The notes: a model not told the origin generated them from the sequence alone. Numbered from the stretch's first letter, positions 44,259-56,424 are shown. The stretch is DNA of 64,000 bases from Adineta ricciae (GCA_905250025.1 CAJNOJ010000040.1:434001-498000); one strand, 5' to 3'. Program-made: numbers and translations.

Positions 44259-47107
44259 AATATCTAGAAGAAAATCAGGCATTCCCATCTAAACTCGAAT
44301 CAATGTTGTTTGTGAAAATGAATGAATCTTTTCTTGCATTAGCATTGTTTAGTTGTTTTTCTTTTTCTCTCTCTTTTTTTTCCGTCGATGTATCTCAGCT
44401 TTATTTCGTCTTGTTTGTAGACATGTATTCTCGTAGCTCATCGAGTGATCTATGAATTCCACAGAGTGTGGAATGAGGTGTGGTATCTCATTTTCTCTAC
44501 ATTTTGATGGTCTCAATACTTGGCGTATGCGTGTGTATTTCTTTGTACTTTAAGTTTCTTTTTTCGAAAAAATATATCATTTATGTATACATGAAACGAA
44601 TTTTGATTTCTTGAATTCTTATCGAAGATAAAACAAACTGTCAATCATATCAATAGACTGCTCTTTCACCAAAGGTTAGTAGAGATTAAAATGAATTGAA
44701 TGAGAAATTGAAGTTGTTTGATCTGATTAATAGACTTATTGAGTACTGTGACATTTGAATTTCATGCTAATCGATGATCTCTCTTCAGTTCATCATTTTT
44801 CTCTATTGTTATAGGTTTAAAAATGTTAGTTCGAAGTAAAACAATGACGCAATACTTATGTCAACTAAGTAAAATACATCGCTCCACGTCTGCGATATGA
44901 CGCTCAGTTCGAGTATCTATCTTTTGAAGTACTCTTCAACCTAACATTCAAATGGAACAACTGGTCTTGACTAAAAGAAGAAAAATCTTTCTGTTCAGAA
45001 AAGACCAGATGGCATACAACTATGCCAAGTACGATTCTGGCTGAATGCTCAAAATGAAAAGTGTGTTGTCTACTAGCACATTTTATCGTTCATTATTTTT
45101 TTGTGAAACATACAGACTGAAAGTGATATTTAAGTTTTGAAAACGGATTTTTCAGTTAGTTCTTTTAGCTCTGGTGAGTCAAAACGATGTATTTAGAGCC
45201 GTTAACCGTTTCGTTTGATTTGCAAAATGAGCGATCCTCATGATTGAAGCTGAAGATCAATCAAATGAGAAACAATAAATTAAGCCGTTTGAAAAGACAC
45301 TTATGTGCTAACCTGAATCAAGAAAGTCTATGTACAAAATTTTTGTTGAGTTTTCAATCACTTAAATACGTAGTAGTCTAACTGAAAAGAAGTAGGAGAA
45401 TTTCAAAATTTGATGTTCTTTCCGAATATGCGATCACAAGTCTTTATATAAAGTTTTGTTCGAAGTAATGGAAAAACTTTAGAATGCCTTGAAAAATTAA
45501 TCTGTGAAAAGGAAAAGATTCGGGATGTTTTGATACAATGCTTGTTTATTTTTAGTCAATATGAAACGTTTAAGATTAATGAAAGGCAGCTGGATGTAAT
45601 CAGAATTTTAAGCTCTTCTTGAATTTGAGCTCAGAAATGATGTGCTTATTTTTGTTCTAAAACGGTACGCGAATCTTTGTAGGAAAAAAACCAAGAAAGT
45701 TTCTAGTATTTTTATTGACGAATGTGAAAAAAGTCGTTATAGTTGGGAATTGTGTAGAGCAAATAAGGCATAGATTTGAATCTGTAAATATTTTTCAGCA
45801 ATTAGGTTCTAATAACAATCATACCGTTGTGGCGTGAAATTCGACAGATCTGAAAATTGAAATTTTAAGCACTTTCGCATAAGACAAAAGGAAAAATCAA
45901 TGGCTGCGTTTTATACAGAAAATTAAGATTTGCAAGCAGGTATATCAACAAAGATCTCAGTTTTGCGTCGGCTAATAAGCATTTAACGCACATCTTTCTG
46001 TACAACGTATGCTCTTAGATCTTCGGAAGACTCTTTCAACACTTTCTAACAAAACGTGACATGAAGACTTTTGATGGCATATTTAATCTTCCTACTTCTT
46101 TTGAGTTAGACTACTACGTCTTTGAGTGATTGAAAACTTAACAAACAATTTATACGAATACTTTCTTGATGTAGGTTATTTCGTATTTTATTATTCCATT
46201 ACTCATTATGAATTCTGCAGGTCTGCTGCTATTTTAGTTCTACCGAAAAGCGCAATAATTATGAAACGACAATTCCGAATTAGAGTATTCTTCGAGATCA
46301 GCAGACATATTACTCGTTTTCTTCGTAAAAAAAAGATGGAGCGAAAGTAGTGTCTACATTTTCGGTTTCCAAGATTTTCCTAAATTATTCAAGAGAAATA
46401 GAGCTTAAAACTCTGTTTCTGGAACATTTCTTATACAAATTGAAGGTCTCATCTACAATGTGAAAACGGATTTCCAGTTAACTTTCTATATTTACCTTTC
46501 ACGTTCGTATTCATATTTTCTGATGTGCAGTTCCTGAGATTATATTGAATCAAAAGTGCATTTTCAAACGTACATGTCGAAAAAGAAAGCTCGCGCTTAA
46601 TTCTAATAATGGTGTGCTATCATCCATATCTTCATAACATCAAAAGCACAGAAAACTTGTTAAACAAGATTAGGAATTCTGTCGTGTGACAGTCTGCTTT
46701 GCGTCAGTCTCCAACACATTGAGATATGTTTTTTTACCTTTTCATATGCTCATGAATATTTTAATTATCATCTACGTCAAATTAGAGATTCGTCTACTTC
46801 ATCGAGGTTCAATTACTTAAATATTTATTATGATAATCATTTTTATTTTTCTTTTCCTTGATATTACACTATGCTCGACTTGATTTTCTTTAGGTTACAC
46901 AGTTTAGAAGCAAAATTTCAGTCGTCGGTAGATGTCCTACGTATCTATTATGGAATATCTTGCTTATTGTGGATTTGCTCATGAGGATAACTAATTGTCG
47001 ACAGTCATTCTCGTCGATTTTATTTTCATAGTGTGGAATTTCTAAACGAATTCACGCGTCTCTTCATTGTAGATTCTCTCGTACTCATCTTAAACAACAT
47101 ATACAAG
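44259..47107. other. Long intergenic region, no supported gene
   Basis: 2.85 kb, AT-rich. The only notable frame, 46126-46350, has no recognisable motif or splice context. I see no tRNA, repeat array or element ends. Could be decayed mobile DNA, but nothing in it proves that. Confidence 0.45.
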
Positions 47108-48002
47108 ATGGAATTTGCCGAGAGAATGTTAAAAAAATATGGCTGGGATGCCGGTAATTGTTTTCCGTACACACACTTCAGAAGAGTAACTAAAAAGTTT
47201 AATCTGTTTAGATAAAGGTCTTGGTAAAGATAATCAAGGAATGAAAACAGCACTTAAGCCTGTTTTGAAGTTCGACACTCGTGGGGTAAGTCGAATGTCT
47301 TTTCGAAAGAAAAAGAAAGCCTGGCTGTTTTTCTTCAGGTTGGCTGTAATCAAAAGGATGAATATTCAAGTGAGTTCAAATGGTGGGAACATTCGTACAA
47401 TCGAGCAGCCAAGAAAGTATCCGAATCGCTCGACAAAGGAGAAAAAGAAGACAGACAAGCGAAGAAACGAAAACATAAAGTCGAAGATAACGAGGATAAT
47501 AATGAAACTATAAAGAAATCAATTTATTCGCGGTTTGAAAGGGTAATTGAACACTGGTTTTAATATCGTATTAGTCACAGAAATCTTAGAAATGTTCTCG
47601 TATCATTTTCAATCGATTGTTTATTTTAGAGTTCGGTTTTAATGGGTAATAAAGAAGAATCTCTGCGAATTGAACAAGAAACTGTCGTAACAGAAACGAG
47701 TTCTACTCCAATGTAGGTTTCATCTTATCATTGAACGAGAATAATCATGCATCTTTCTAGGCCAAGTGACGAAGACTTACTTCGAATATGTGGTGGTCGA
47801 ACTGCTCATAAGTAAGAATCGAATCTTTTCGAAATAAGAAATTATTCGATTTGATTTTTCCAGAGGTGCTCGTCACGGGATAAAAATGAATGGTAAATTA
47901 CAACGTTTACAAGAACAAGAGGAACAAATCTTATCGTTGCCTTCAGAGAAAAAGGAAAAGAAAAAGAGAAAACACAAATCGACTGTTGAAATCAATGAAT
48001 AA
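47108..48002 (+). CDS. GPATCH4: G-patch domain protein 4
   Basis: Six exons (47108-47153, 47212-47285, 47339-47542, 47630-47712, 47761-47811, 47864-48002), 198 residues. GPATCH4 is a nucleolar G-patch protein; G-patches activate DEAH helicases. The G-patch is at the N-terminus: FAERMLKKYGWDADKGLGKD, then NQGMKTALKP. The family's second block follows (DTRGVGCNQKDEYSSEFKWW), and the later DEDLLRICGGRTAHKGARHG matches the human MLLQACEGRTAHKAARLG. The C-terminus is lysine-rich and much shorter than in human. The stop codon lies inside an AATAAA, and CPOX starts 49 bp later. Confidence 0.92.
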
Positions 48003-48051
48003 AATGTGTCAAACAAAATCTGTATTCATTTCGGTTTGTTTCAGATATTTC
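47998..48051 (+). promoter_or_regulatory. Operon-type junction: poly(A) signal and candidate trans-splice acceptor
   Basis: AATAAA at 47998-48003 contains the GPATCH4 stop. A T-rich stretch then leads to GTTTCAG ending at 48044, 7 bp before the CPOX ATG. This leaves no room for an ordinary promoter and fits coupled polyadenylation and spliced-leader addition. Trans-splicing itself is inferred. Confidence 0.6.
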
Positions 48052-49329
48052 ATGTCTTTCAGCCGTTCAGCAATATTTGCTGCTGTCTCGTTCTACCGTT
48101 TTGCAAGACAATGCAAAACTGTAGCACCGTACGTCTTGGGTACAGCAGCTACATTGACCTACTTCTATACTCACAATCCGGTTCGTCAACATCATGCAGC
48201 AGTGCTTGATGATTTTCTTTTGAAGCCGTCATTCTTAAACACGGATGTATCGGATACGTATCCGAACAAACCATTGGAATCGTTTATGGCTGAGCCGATC
48301 ACCGATAAACAAATTCTCCAGAAAAATGCTCCAAATTCTTATCAGGCACGAATGGAAATTTTCATCTTAAAATTACAAAAACAATTCTGTCAATCATTGG
48401 AACATTTCGAAGTGGAACAAAACAGCAATAGTCGTTTTCTGATCGATCGTTGGACACGTGAAGATGGTCATGGCGGCGGTATTACATGTGTCTTGCAAGA
48501 TGGTGAGGTTTTCGAGAAAGCTGGCGTTAATATATCGGTTGTCCATGGTAAATTACCAGTTCAAGCAATCGAACAAATGAGAGCACGTGGTCATCAATTT
48601 ACTGCACGAAATGTACCTTTGGATTTCTTCGTAGCAGGCATTTCATCAGTAATTCATCCGAGAAATCCTCATGTTCCAACGATTCATTTCAATTATCGCT
48701 ATTTCGAAGTTACTGATGTCGATGGCAAAGTTCATTGGTGGTACGGAGGGTTGGTATTTCAATGAAATTATTCATAGATAAAGCATTCTCTTTCTTTTAG
48801 TGGTACCGATTTAACACCTTACTATTTAAATGAAAATGATTGCAAACATTTTCATTCGGCATTAAAGAAAAGTTGCGACAAATATGATCTGTCGTTTTAT
48901 CCGAAATACAAGAAATGGTGTGATGATTATTTCAACATAAGTTATCGTTCGAACGAACGTCGTGGTATTGGCGGAATTTTCTTTGACGATTTCAACGACG
49001 CGAAACAAGAAGATTGTTTTAATTTTGTCAAATCATGTGCAAATACAGTCATTCCATCGTACATTCCAGTCGTACAAAACAACTATCAACGAACATATAC
49101 AGCACAAGAACGTGATTGGCAATTATTACGTCGTGGTCGTTATGCAGAATTCAATTTAGTTCTTGATCGTGGCACAAAATTTGGCTTTCAAACACCTGGT
49201 GCACGCATCGAAAGCATTTTAATGTCTTTGCCGCCATTAGCAAAATGGAAATATGGATTGGATTTGAAAGAAGATTCACCCGAAATGAAACTGATGAAAG
49301 TTTTAAAACAACCAAAAGAATGGGTCTAG
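48052..49329 (+). CDS. CPOX: Coproporphyrinogen-III oxidase
   Basis: Two exons, 48052-48749 and 48801-49329, 408 residues. CPOX oxidatively decarboxylates coproporphyrinogen III to protoporphyrinogen IX in the mitochondrial intermembrane space, a late step of haem synthesis. The N-terminus (MSFSRSAIFAAVSFYRFARQ) is a plausible mitochondrial presequence followed by a short helix. Signature blocks are intact: WTREDGHGGGITCVLQDG, HFNYRYFEV, WWYGGGTDLTPYYL (spanning the intron), RRGIGGIFFDDF and GRYAEFNLVLDRGTKFGFQ, then ARIESILMSLPP. The exon 1 donor is GTTGGT. The start was chosen at the MSFSRS ATG because the frame upstream belongs to GPATCH4 sequence in another frame. Confidence 0.96.
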
Positions 49330-49470
49330 GAACAACTAGATTAAGCTGAACTAAACAGTAGCTTCTTTTTTATTGTGATATATTTGCTTTTCTTTTGTTT
49401 TGTTAGAGCAAAAAACGAACATCTGATAGGCGATTTCAAGGATGTTTGGATTGTTGCGAGAGAATTCAGT

Positions 49471-50192
49471 TTAGCAATCTTGTTTCGTTGGTTTAACACT
49501 TTCAACGTTAGCACCCATGGCTTTCAAGATCTTTTTAAGTTCGTCGATACGCGATGGAGATAGCGCTTTCTTTCGACTGAAATATAGAACGAATGCACGC
49601 TTGATGAGAGTATCTACCGAAAGGAGACAGCAGAACTTACGACAAAATCCAAATGAATTCCATTCTGACACCAATGATTGGTATGGGTTCACATGCGTAA
49701 ACAAGTGCATATTCGCTGTAATCAGTTGTAATAACGTTATAATCTCCCTTACGAGCTATTCAAAAAGGAAAAAAGAAAAATTGTGAGTTCAGAAAATTGA
49801 ACAGGAATTAGCTCGTTACGTGGATTGGAAAAAATAACTTCCAAAGCACCTGGCTCAGCAGGATCTTTCACTTGAGCAATACCGTGAATACTATAGTAAC
49901 CGCTGTACTCAGTAATGGCTTGATTCCAAACACCTACAGTTCCATTATCATTAGCTGTATAGGTAGCATTTTCACATTTCGATGCAACTTCGAAAATAAT
50001 GTTGTTTCGTTCAATTTCATACCAAGCACCTAAGTACTTCGAAAAGTACACGATAGATATAACGAAGAAAAGTCATTTTCAGTCTACTTTAGTAGCGTTG
50101 AAATCCTTTTGAGTGGTGATTTTTGGGCAATCTGCAGAACACGATCGACTGAAGACTGCAAGAATAATGGTGACTACTACGCACGAAAACAT
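49471..50192 (-). CDS. Lipocalin, apolipoprotein D-like
   Basis: Four exons (50088-50192, 49820-50036, 49641-49755, 49471-49576), 180 residues, the usual lipocalin size. Secreted beta-barrel carriers of small hydrophobic ligands. A signal peptide (MFSCVVVTIILAVFSRSCSA) precedes DCPKITTQKDF, then the lipocalin motif YLGAWYEIERNN (GxWY). Later blocks match ApoD: DYNVITTDYSEYALVYACEP, WILSRKKALSPSRIDELKKI and a C-terminal Cys. Four cysteines allow the two usual disulfides. Its ligand is unknown. Converges with CPOX. Confidence 0.93.
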
Positions 50193-50595
50193 TTTACTGA
50201 TGATGTGATTCTCATTGTGGTATCTCTATAATTTTATACTAGATATTCCAGATGTCGTCGTGTACATGATCACTTGATAAATCAATAAATACATCTTGAA
50301 AAATCTTTCATTATCTAGTTCTGAGTTTGAAGGTTTTCATACTATTTTAAGAGCGGGGGTGAAGTACCACCGGCGCTTTTATTGACATATCGTCAGTGAA
50401 AGATGCGCGACAGTAACGAACAGACAATGTCACGATGAGATGTATATTTCCTCCGATCAAAAATCCATTTTCAATTATATTCCATTTATTTGAAGAAGAT
50501 TTTAATGTATTAATAGAATATCCTTCCATTTCTTCGCTTTTTTTCTCTTATTCATAAAGTATTCGACAAAAAAAAACGAAGTAGACTATCATATC
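50193..50595. other. Divergent promoter region
   Basis: 400 bp between the lipocalin and the ten-cysteine gene IV, transcribed away from each other. No coding signal. Confidence 0.5.
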
Positions 50596-51234
50596 ATGCA
50601 TCTCTTCTCAATAGTGACTCTCTCGTTCGCATTAGTACATATCACTTTTGCTCAGCCTTTTCCTTGTTCATGTTCATGCTGTATTGGAATGGGATGTAAC
50701 ATAAACACATTCACTGGTGAAACCACCGCTAGTGAATGTTCGAATGCAGCATGTTTAGCAGCTTGTAAAGCACGATATTATGCCTGTACTGCACAACCAC
50801 CTAACGGCCAAGCTAATGGATCATGTAAACAATCAACAACGACCACAACAACATATCCACCCATGACTGGAGGTCCCTATTCATGTCAATGCAACTGCTG
50901 TAACACCGGATCGTATTCATGTACACCAACATTTGTAGGTTATTCTAATGCTTTCTCATGTCAAATTGGTGCATGCAGTATTGCTTGCGCTAATCAATAT
51001 CCATATGTATGTGTAAATAATTATCTTGGTCAAACTCAAGGTACGTGTTTGGGACTGACTTCTCCAACACCACCGGTTCCGACTGGAGGTGTACGATGTG
51101 GTTGCGTATGTCAAGGTACGGGTGGATATCAATATTACGAAATGATTGCTACTAGTGGATGTTCATCGTGCAGCATTGCCTGTAAAAGTGTGTTGTCTCA
51201 ATGTTCTAATCATCAAAATACTTATTGTATTTAG
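50596..51234 (+). CDS. Secreted protein with three ten-cysteine-type domains (gene IV)
   Basis: Single exon, 212 residues, signal peptide MHLFSIVTLSFALVHITFAQ. Three domains of the same family as at 27.8-30.8 kb: CSCSCC to GSC, CQCNCC to GTC, and CGCVCQ to TYC, separated by Thr/Pro linkers. The C-x3-C is kept in all three (CLAAC, CSIAC, CSIAC). Domain 3 lacks both the fourth and fifth cysteines, leaving eight. Unlike genes I-III there is no hydrophobic C-terminal tail, so the product should be released rather than anchored. It lies 20 kb from the other members, in the same orientation. Confidence 0.85.
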   Translation: MHLFSIVTLSFALVHITFAQPFPCSCSCCIGMGCNINTFTGETTASECSNAACLAACKARYYACTAQPPNGQANGSCKQSTTTTTTYPPMTGGPYSCQCNCCNTGSYSCTPTFVGYSNAFSCQIGACSIACANQYPYVCVNNYLGQTQGTCLGLTSPTPPVPTGGVRCGCVCQGTGGYQYYEMIATSGCSSCSIACKSVLSQCSNHQNTYCI

Positions 51235-51526
51235 TGGGGAAAACAGAATAAAATAAAACAAAACGAAAAGCTATGAGTTTGTTTTTCATTTACACAGTTG
51301 TTTATGTCATAAATCGAAAAAATTTGATTCCATGTCACTATAGAAAAAAGACAAAATAGCCAGTTAGTTAATATTTATGCAGATAAATTCTGTTTGCTCT
51401 TCTAAAACTCTTGTTTTCTATTATTATGATTGATTCGCACGACGTGACACCACAAACGCAAAACAATCGTTTTACTCGGTGTTTATTTTTCACTCCATAG
51501 TAACATAAATTATTCTTTTTTCGATC

Positions 51527-52962
51527 ATGGCGCGCAGTCAAGATAGTGAAGTACGTATTTAGAAACTATTCTTTAAAACGGATTTATTCCATTTTTATTC
51601 AATCTAGAAAGTCCTTGTTGTTCGACTAGATCGTAACTTCAATGTCATTGATTATAACAGTCGATATCAATCACCGACCGCGTTCAAATCGACAACAATA
51701 CATCGCGTGCCGGAATCACGAAGAAAACGACCAGCGGTATATGAAGACAAAACTCCTACATCTTATAGACAAATGAATTATGTTCAAGACACAGCATCTG
51801 ATATTGTACTGCCATATGAAGGAAGGTCTCAAGAAGTTCTAATGCAGGTAATGAAACGTGTACGATAAAAAGAGTTGCTATTTAAAATTACTGAAGGCCC
51901 CATCAAAGCGACGTCGCCGTCGTCTACGTTACATTCCGCCGAAATCGACTGTTCAGGTATAACATTCTCAGATAAAATTCGATTATTCTATAATTATTTA
52001 CGCCAGATTTTCGACGAAAAAGTCGATTGGCATGCGCAATCGAAAATCGACACTCATAATGATGAAGGCATGAAACAAATACGAAGTCATCGAAGACCAG
52101 TGGTAAGACATTCGTTTACAGAACGATTCACCTTTTTATTGTTCGTTTTGGAAAGAAAAGATCGTCGACGAACCTCGTGTCTGGTTTGCACCTTCACGAA
52201 CTGACAATCACAATCCTGATTATGTTAGACGTAGGCGACAAGAAAGATCCCTTCAATATCAACAATCATATGTGATTATACAACTTGTATTTCTTCCTTG
52301 AATCTCTCTTAAATTTCTTTGATACAGAATATGTCACAAGATCTACGATCGTCCAACCATGAGTTTTACTATACTAACTATGTGCCTGTTTATGATGAGT
52401 TTAATAGACAATATCAACCAGTTGGAATTCCAGTAAGATAGAAACTTGTTGGAAGTTCCATGAATGATTTCGATTTAGCCAATGCAAAATCGAAGGAGTG
52501 TGTGGCCAGAAAGAAGCCGACGACCATCTGGTGTAAGTTTTGAAATACGATTCAAGTTTTGCACTTCTCAAATTTCCTGTAGGTTTCAGAAAAGCGTGAT
52601 CGATGGAATTTTATCAAACCCAAAATAGACAGTCATAATGAACATATGATAGATTATATAGAAAGTCAACCGAAATCCAAAGTAGGTTCAGTGGATTCTG
52701 ACCAGCTCTCCATTAGTGTTAATCATTTAGATCATCAATAACCTACCTCGTTGGAGATCCGAGCCGAGAATCAGAACATTCAATGAATCGTACGATCCGA
52801 GATATACGCATATAAAACCCGTGGTAAGATTCAGCTGAAATCTCTTTCAAAAGAATAATAACAGAAAACAATTATTTGCACTGTAAATAGATCTTTGATG
52901 AAAAACCAAGATGGTATGCGCGCTCTAAAATCGATACTGGCTTCGCTTCCGATCCATATTAA
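51527..52962 (+). CDS. Protein with repeated W...SKID motifs, possibly cytoskeletal
   Basis: Ten small exons (51527-51550, 51608-51847, 51897-51956, 52007-52102, 52161-52271, 52328-52432, 52479-52530, 52590-52681, 52731-52823, 52891-52962), 314 residues, basic and without a signal peptide. A short motif recurs about four times, each near an exon start: IFDEKVDWHAQSKIDTHND, IVDEPRVWFAPSRTDNHN, RDRWNFIKPKIDSHNEHM and IFDEKPRWYARSKIDTGF. The SKIxSxxN core resembles the repeat of tau/MAP4 microtubule-binding regions, and intervening Arg/Tyr-rich sequence resembles proteins that decorate axonemal microtubules, but the match is short. Family not recognised. Strictly in-phase splicing across nine introns supports the model. 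Confidence 0.72.
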
Positions 52963-53406
52963 CATAGATTATACATAAATGTTCAACATTTCTCTTTCTT
53001 TCTCGAGAATATCACTTATCGATTAATCTACATATATCATTTCCTCGTTTCTCTTTCAATTTTCGTTCTCATTCTTATTGCTTCATATTTGCATGAAATA
53101 TACATATGCACATAACGCGTGTAAAGACCATGAAACATTCGCGTCCTTTTTTTACGATGACATATTGTTAAACGGTCTCTTTTACCCTCTGTCAATAAAA
53201 TGAGAAGCACACAATTGATCTCACTCATATGTGTATATGATGATGATGAGAACAGAAGTGAAGAAAAGGTAACAAAGAACTAGTACAATATTGTAAGACC
53301 GTCGTCTATTTGCACAATCGTTAAAAAAAAAGAAGAATAGAATAAAATATATAGCGTTCAACAATTTTATACAACAAAATCTCTTCTTTCGTTCTTGTGT
53401 TAAGAA
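52963..53406. other. Convergent intergenic region
   Basis: 440 bp between two convergent genes; 3' UTR sequence only as far as I can see. Confidence 0.5.
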
Positions 53407-54671
53407 TTAAACTAGAAAAAATACTATCAAAAACAAAATACTGATGAATAACTTTGCTGATACTAGATTTGACGATGATGAATTATATGGAGCGTACGAC
53501 GAGAGACCGACTATGGAACGAATAAAACTGTTATACGTACTCACACGTGTATAAATTCCAGGCGTATTTGGCTTACCACTTAAGAAATAGAACAATACTT
53601 GAGTGTAATCATTATCAATTTTATGACATACTTACCAAGATTTGCCAAATGAAGTTATACCTACTACTTCCCAGCGATTATCTGCATTTTCCATCATTAG
53701 TGGCCCACCTAGAATAAATTTCGATGTTGATCTTTCAGTAAAACGCAAACAACAAATCGTTTTCTTATCTAACCTGAGTCAGCTTGACAAGTATCGACGC
53801 CTCCACTTAATTCTCCAGCACATATCTGTCCTTGAGCATAGGTGATGTAAATATTGCATGGCCATTTAGTTGTTTCAAGAATTGGTAAAACTACTTGCTT
53901 GAGTGTAACTGACGGATCGCCACCAAAATAAGTCGAACCCCAACCAATAGCAACACCGGCACTATTCATAGGTGGAAAGTTTTTTCCCGGTACATCATCG
54001 GGCGGTAAACAAATCGTTCCTATCCATGGATTGTTGTCAGGTAGCGGTGTTAGAAGAGTAACAACAGCAATATCATTGGCAAATGTTTCAGGTTCATAGA
54101 GAGGATGAACATTGATTGCAATAGCTGCTACTGGATTTCGTTTATCAGTAATATAGTATGTACCAGCAATAACATTCAAGTCTGAAACATCATCAAAGTC
54201 TTCCATACAATGGGCAGCTGTTAAAACATGGCGCCTTGTCAGAAGAACACCACCACATAAATGAATATTATTCAAGGAGCGCTTTGTTATCGACACCATC
54301 CAAGGATACGAATGCGGAACAGCATCTTGTCCGCCCATGATACGTGCAAAGCGACTGCTCAGTTGATTTCTTCCACATGCCCAATTGGATAACTGATTTC
54401 CTTGGTTAAATGATACAGTATTCTGATAATAATTCGATGATGGTGTATCTTGCTTTGTCCAATACCATTGAAATGGTGTTGCCTGATTGTTAGACGAATA
54501 ATACCATTTTTGGTTATTGCTATTTGTCTGCAATTGCCGTTGCTGATAAACACTTTCTGGTCCATTTAAAAAACGTTGATATTGCTGTAGTTGAGATTTC
54601 ATATCAGCTGTAAGAATCGTTAGACGACATACGAATTGCACGACGCAATACAGATATAGCACATGGGACAT
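53407..54671 (-). CDS. Trypsin-like serine protease with Gln-rich pro-region and GPI-type tail (protease 1)
   Basis: Three exons (53774-54671, 53636-53708, 53407-53578), 380 residues. S1-family endopeptidase. A short hydrophobic N-terminus (MSHVLYLYCVVQFVCRLTIL) is followed by about 80 residues rich in Gln, Asn and Tyr, then CGRNQLSSRFARIMGGQDAV where cleavage after Arg would free IMGG. Catalytic triad visible: LTAAHC, NDIAVVTLL and, across an intron, CQADSGGPL. The C-terminal end (SAKLFISILFLIVFFLV) is strongly hydrophobic and suits GPI anchoring, as in prostasin-type proteases. The specificity residue six positions before the active Ser is Asp (GVDTCQADSGG), predicting trypsin-like preference for Arg or Lys. 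Confidence 0.9.
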
Positions 54672-55326
54672 GATTGATCTCAGAATCCGAAGTTATTCCT
54701 CATATCTTCACATCGATAACAACCGTATGTATCAGCTGATATACCGTTTCGTGTGACACATATGTTGATGTGCAGATAGAAACAGAAGAAAGAGGGGGAG
54801 GAAAACTTCTTTCAAGTTAAAATGATTTTGCGTCTCATTATTTGCTTACGTTTATTCTGTTCTTTGATTTTGTGACAGAAAGAGAAGAAAAAGAGACGCC
54901 TTTCTTACATCTTTTCTTCTTCTTTTTTTGTGTGTCGTACGCTTGTTAAAGAAGCAAACTTCTTCGCACTAGTGTAATCATTGTGTGTGTGTACACAAGA
55001 TATTCGTGGCAACTTTAGTGGACTGTTACTTTGTCCGTGTTTAAGGAAGAACTTTTCAGAAAGGAAAGAAAAGAAAACCGTCACTAGTGATCTAGAATAG
55101 TGAATTGCTGTGAATGAAGCGATTGAACTGTCGCATACTGGAGTTCAAGGCGAGAGAGAAACATTGCCTTTCTCTCTTTCTCTTTCGCACTGAACGTACT
55201 ATATACACAACTGTACTAAGTAAACGTTATATCAATGAAAGGATGACGTAAGCTATTCTATTGAATGAATAAAGGCAGCAATGAAAGCATTCAAGTGAGA
55301 TGATGTGATTTGGTTAGATTTCGAAA
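54672..55326. other. Intergenic up to the duplicated segment
   Basis: 650 bp upstream of protease 1 with no coding signal. The unduplicated sequence ends at about 55326. Confidence 0.5.
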
Positions 55327-55806
55327 GAAATGAACAATATGTTGAATTGCATTAGTGTGATCTTGACTTCGTTCGAACCCATAGAAAATTATAATGATCT
55401 CTATGAACTTTTCTTGTTTATCATTAATTCATGTAAATAAATAAAGTTCTATTGTATTTTTGAATAAGTAACTGGAAGTTTTCGAGGTCATGTTTCAGGT
55501 GACCTTCAAAAATTATATTTGTTTTCATTCGATCGGGTACATGATTAAACGGCAAAAAAGTGCAGTATTTTGAAGGGGCGAAAGTACAGGTTAACCATGC
55601 TGAGTTGCGTATGATGATTACATTTGTGCTTGACATGCATAACATTGAGTGATTCAGCACACGGTATGTATTTGTGTAAATAACAATGCATGACTTACCG
55701 CCATCGGAAACATGATGAAGAACGCCTGGAGAAAGGATTCGTCAATACAAACACTTGAATTAAAAGTACGATTTTCGACATGACTTAAAATCAGCCGCTA
55801 TTGTGG

Positions 55807-55814
55807 TATATAAG
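55807..55814 (+). promoter_or_regulatory. TATA box of nonapeptide-repeat gene 1
   Basis: TATATAAG about 58 bp before the ATG, conserved at 59314-59321 in the other copy. Confidence 0.65.
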
Positions 55815-55871
55815 CAAGAGTGTTAATCGAAGCTAAACCATTCAGTCTTGTATCTGTCAAGTTAAATCAAA

Positions 55872-56424
55872 ATGCGATCAACAATAGTTCTTTTATCATT
55901 GGTTCGTAGAATATTTGTTTCTATACAAATACTTTTCTAATTGAATTTGATTTCAGTTTATGTGCGCTATCGCCGTTTTTTCGGCACCAGTTGGCTCAAA
56001 TGGTCAAACTCCACCAGCCAACAACGGCGGTCAAACCCCACCAGCTAACAACGGAGGTCAAACCCCACCAGCTAACAACGGAGGTCAAACTCCACCAGCT
56101 AACAACGGAGGTCAAACCCCACCAGCTCACAACGGAGGTCAAACTCCACCAGCTAACAACGGAGGTCAAACCCCACCAGCTAACAACGGTGGTCAAACTC
56201 CACCAGCTAACAATGGCGGTCAAACTCCACCAGCTAATAACGGTGGTCAAACTCCACCAGCTAATAACGGTGGTCAAACTCCACCAGCCAACAACGGTGG
56301 TCAAACTCCACCAGCTAACAACGGCGGTCAAACCCCATCAGCCAACAATGGTGGTCAAACTCCACCAGTCAACAACGGTGGTCAAACTCCACCACCCAAC
56401 AGTGGCAGCGGAAGCGGAAAATAA
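55872..56424 (+). CDS. Secreted GGQTPPANN-repeat protein 1
   Basis: Two exons, 55872-55901 and 55957-56424, 165 residues. Exon 1 plus the start of exon 2 make a signal peptide (MRSTIVLLSL then FMCAIAVFSAPVG). The rest is sixteen tandem units of the nonapeptide GGQTPPANN, with variants AHN, SANN, PVNN and PPNS towards the end, closing SGSGSGK. No cysteine, no hydrophobic core; the mature chain is Pro-, Gln-, Asn- and Gly-rich and would be extended. It could be a structural, mucilage-like or ice/water-interacting secretion, but nothing in the sequence decides this. A near-identical copy with twenty units lies at 59.4 kb. Confidence 0.85.

Noticed and set aside
44259..47107. Possible decayed mobile element in a 2.85-kb gene desert
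   Set aside because: No terminal repeats, coding remnants or internal duplication could be shown by eye.
55986..56420. Regular 27-bp direct repeats suggesting a CRISPR-like array
   Set aside because: There are no spacers; units are contiguous, code a uniform nonapeptide behind a signal peptide, and the genome is eukaryotic.
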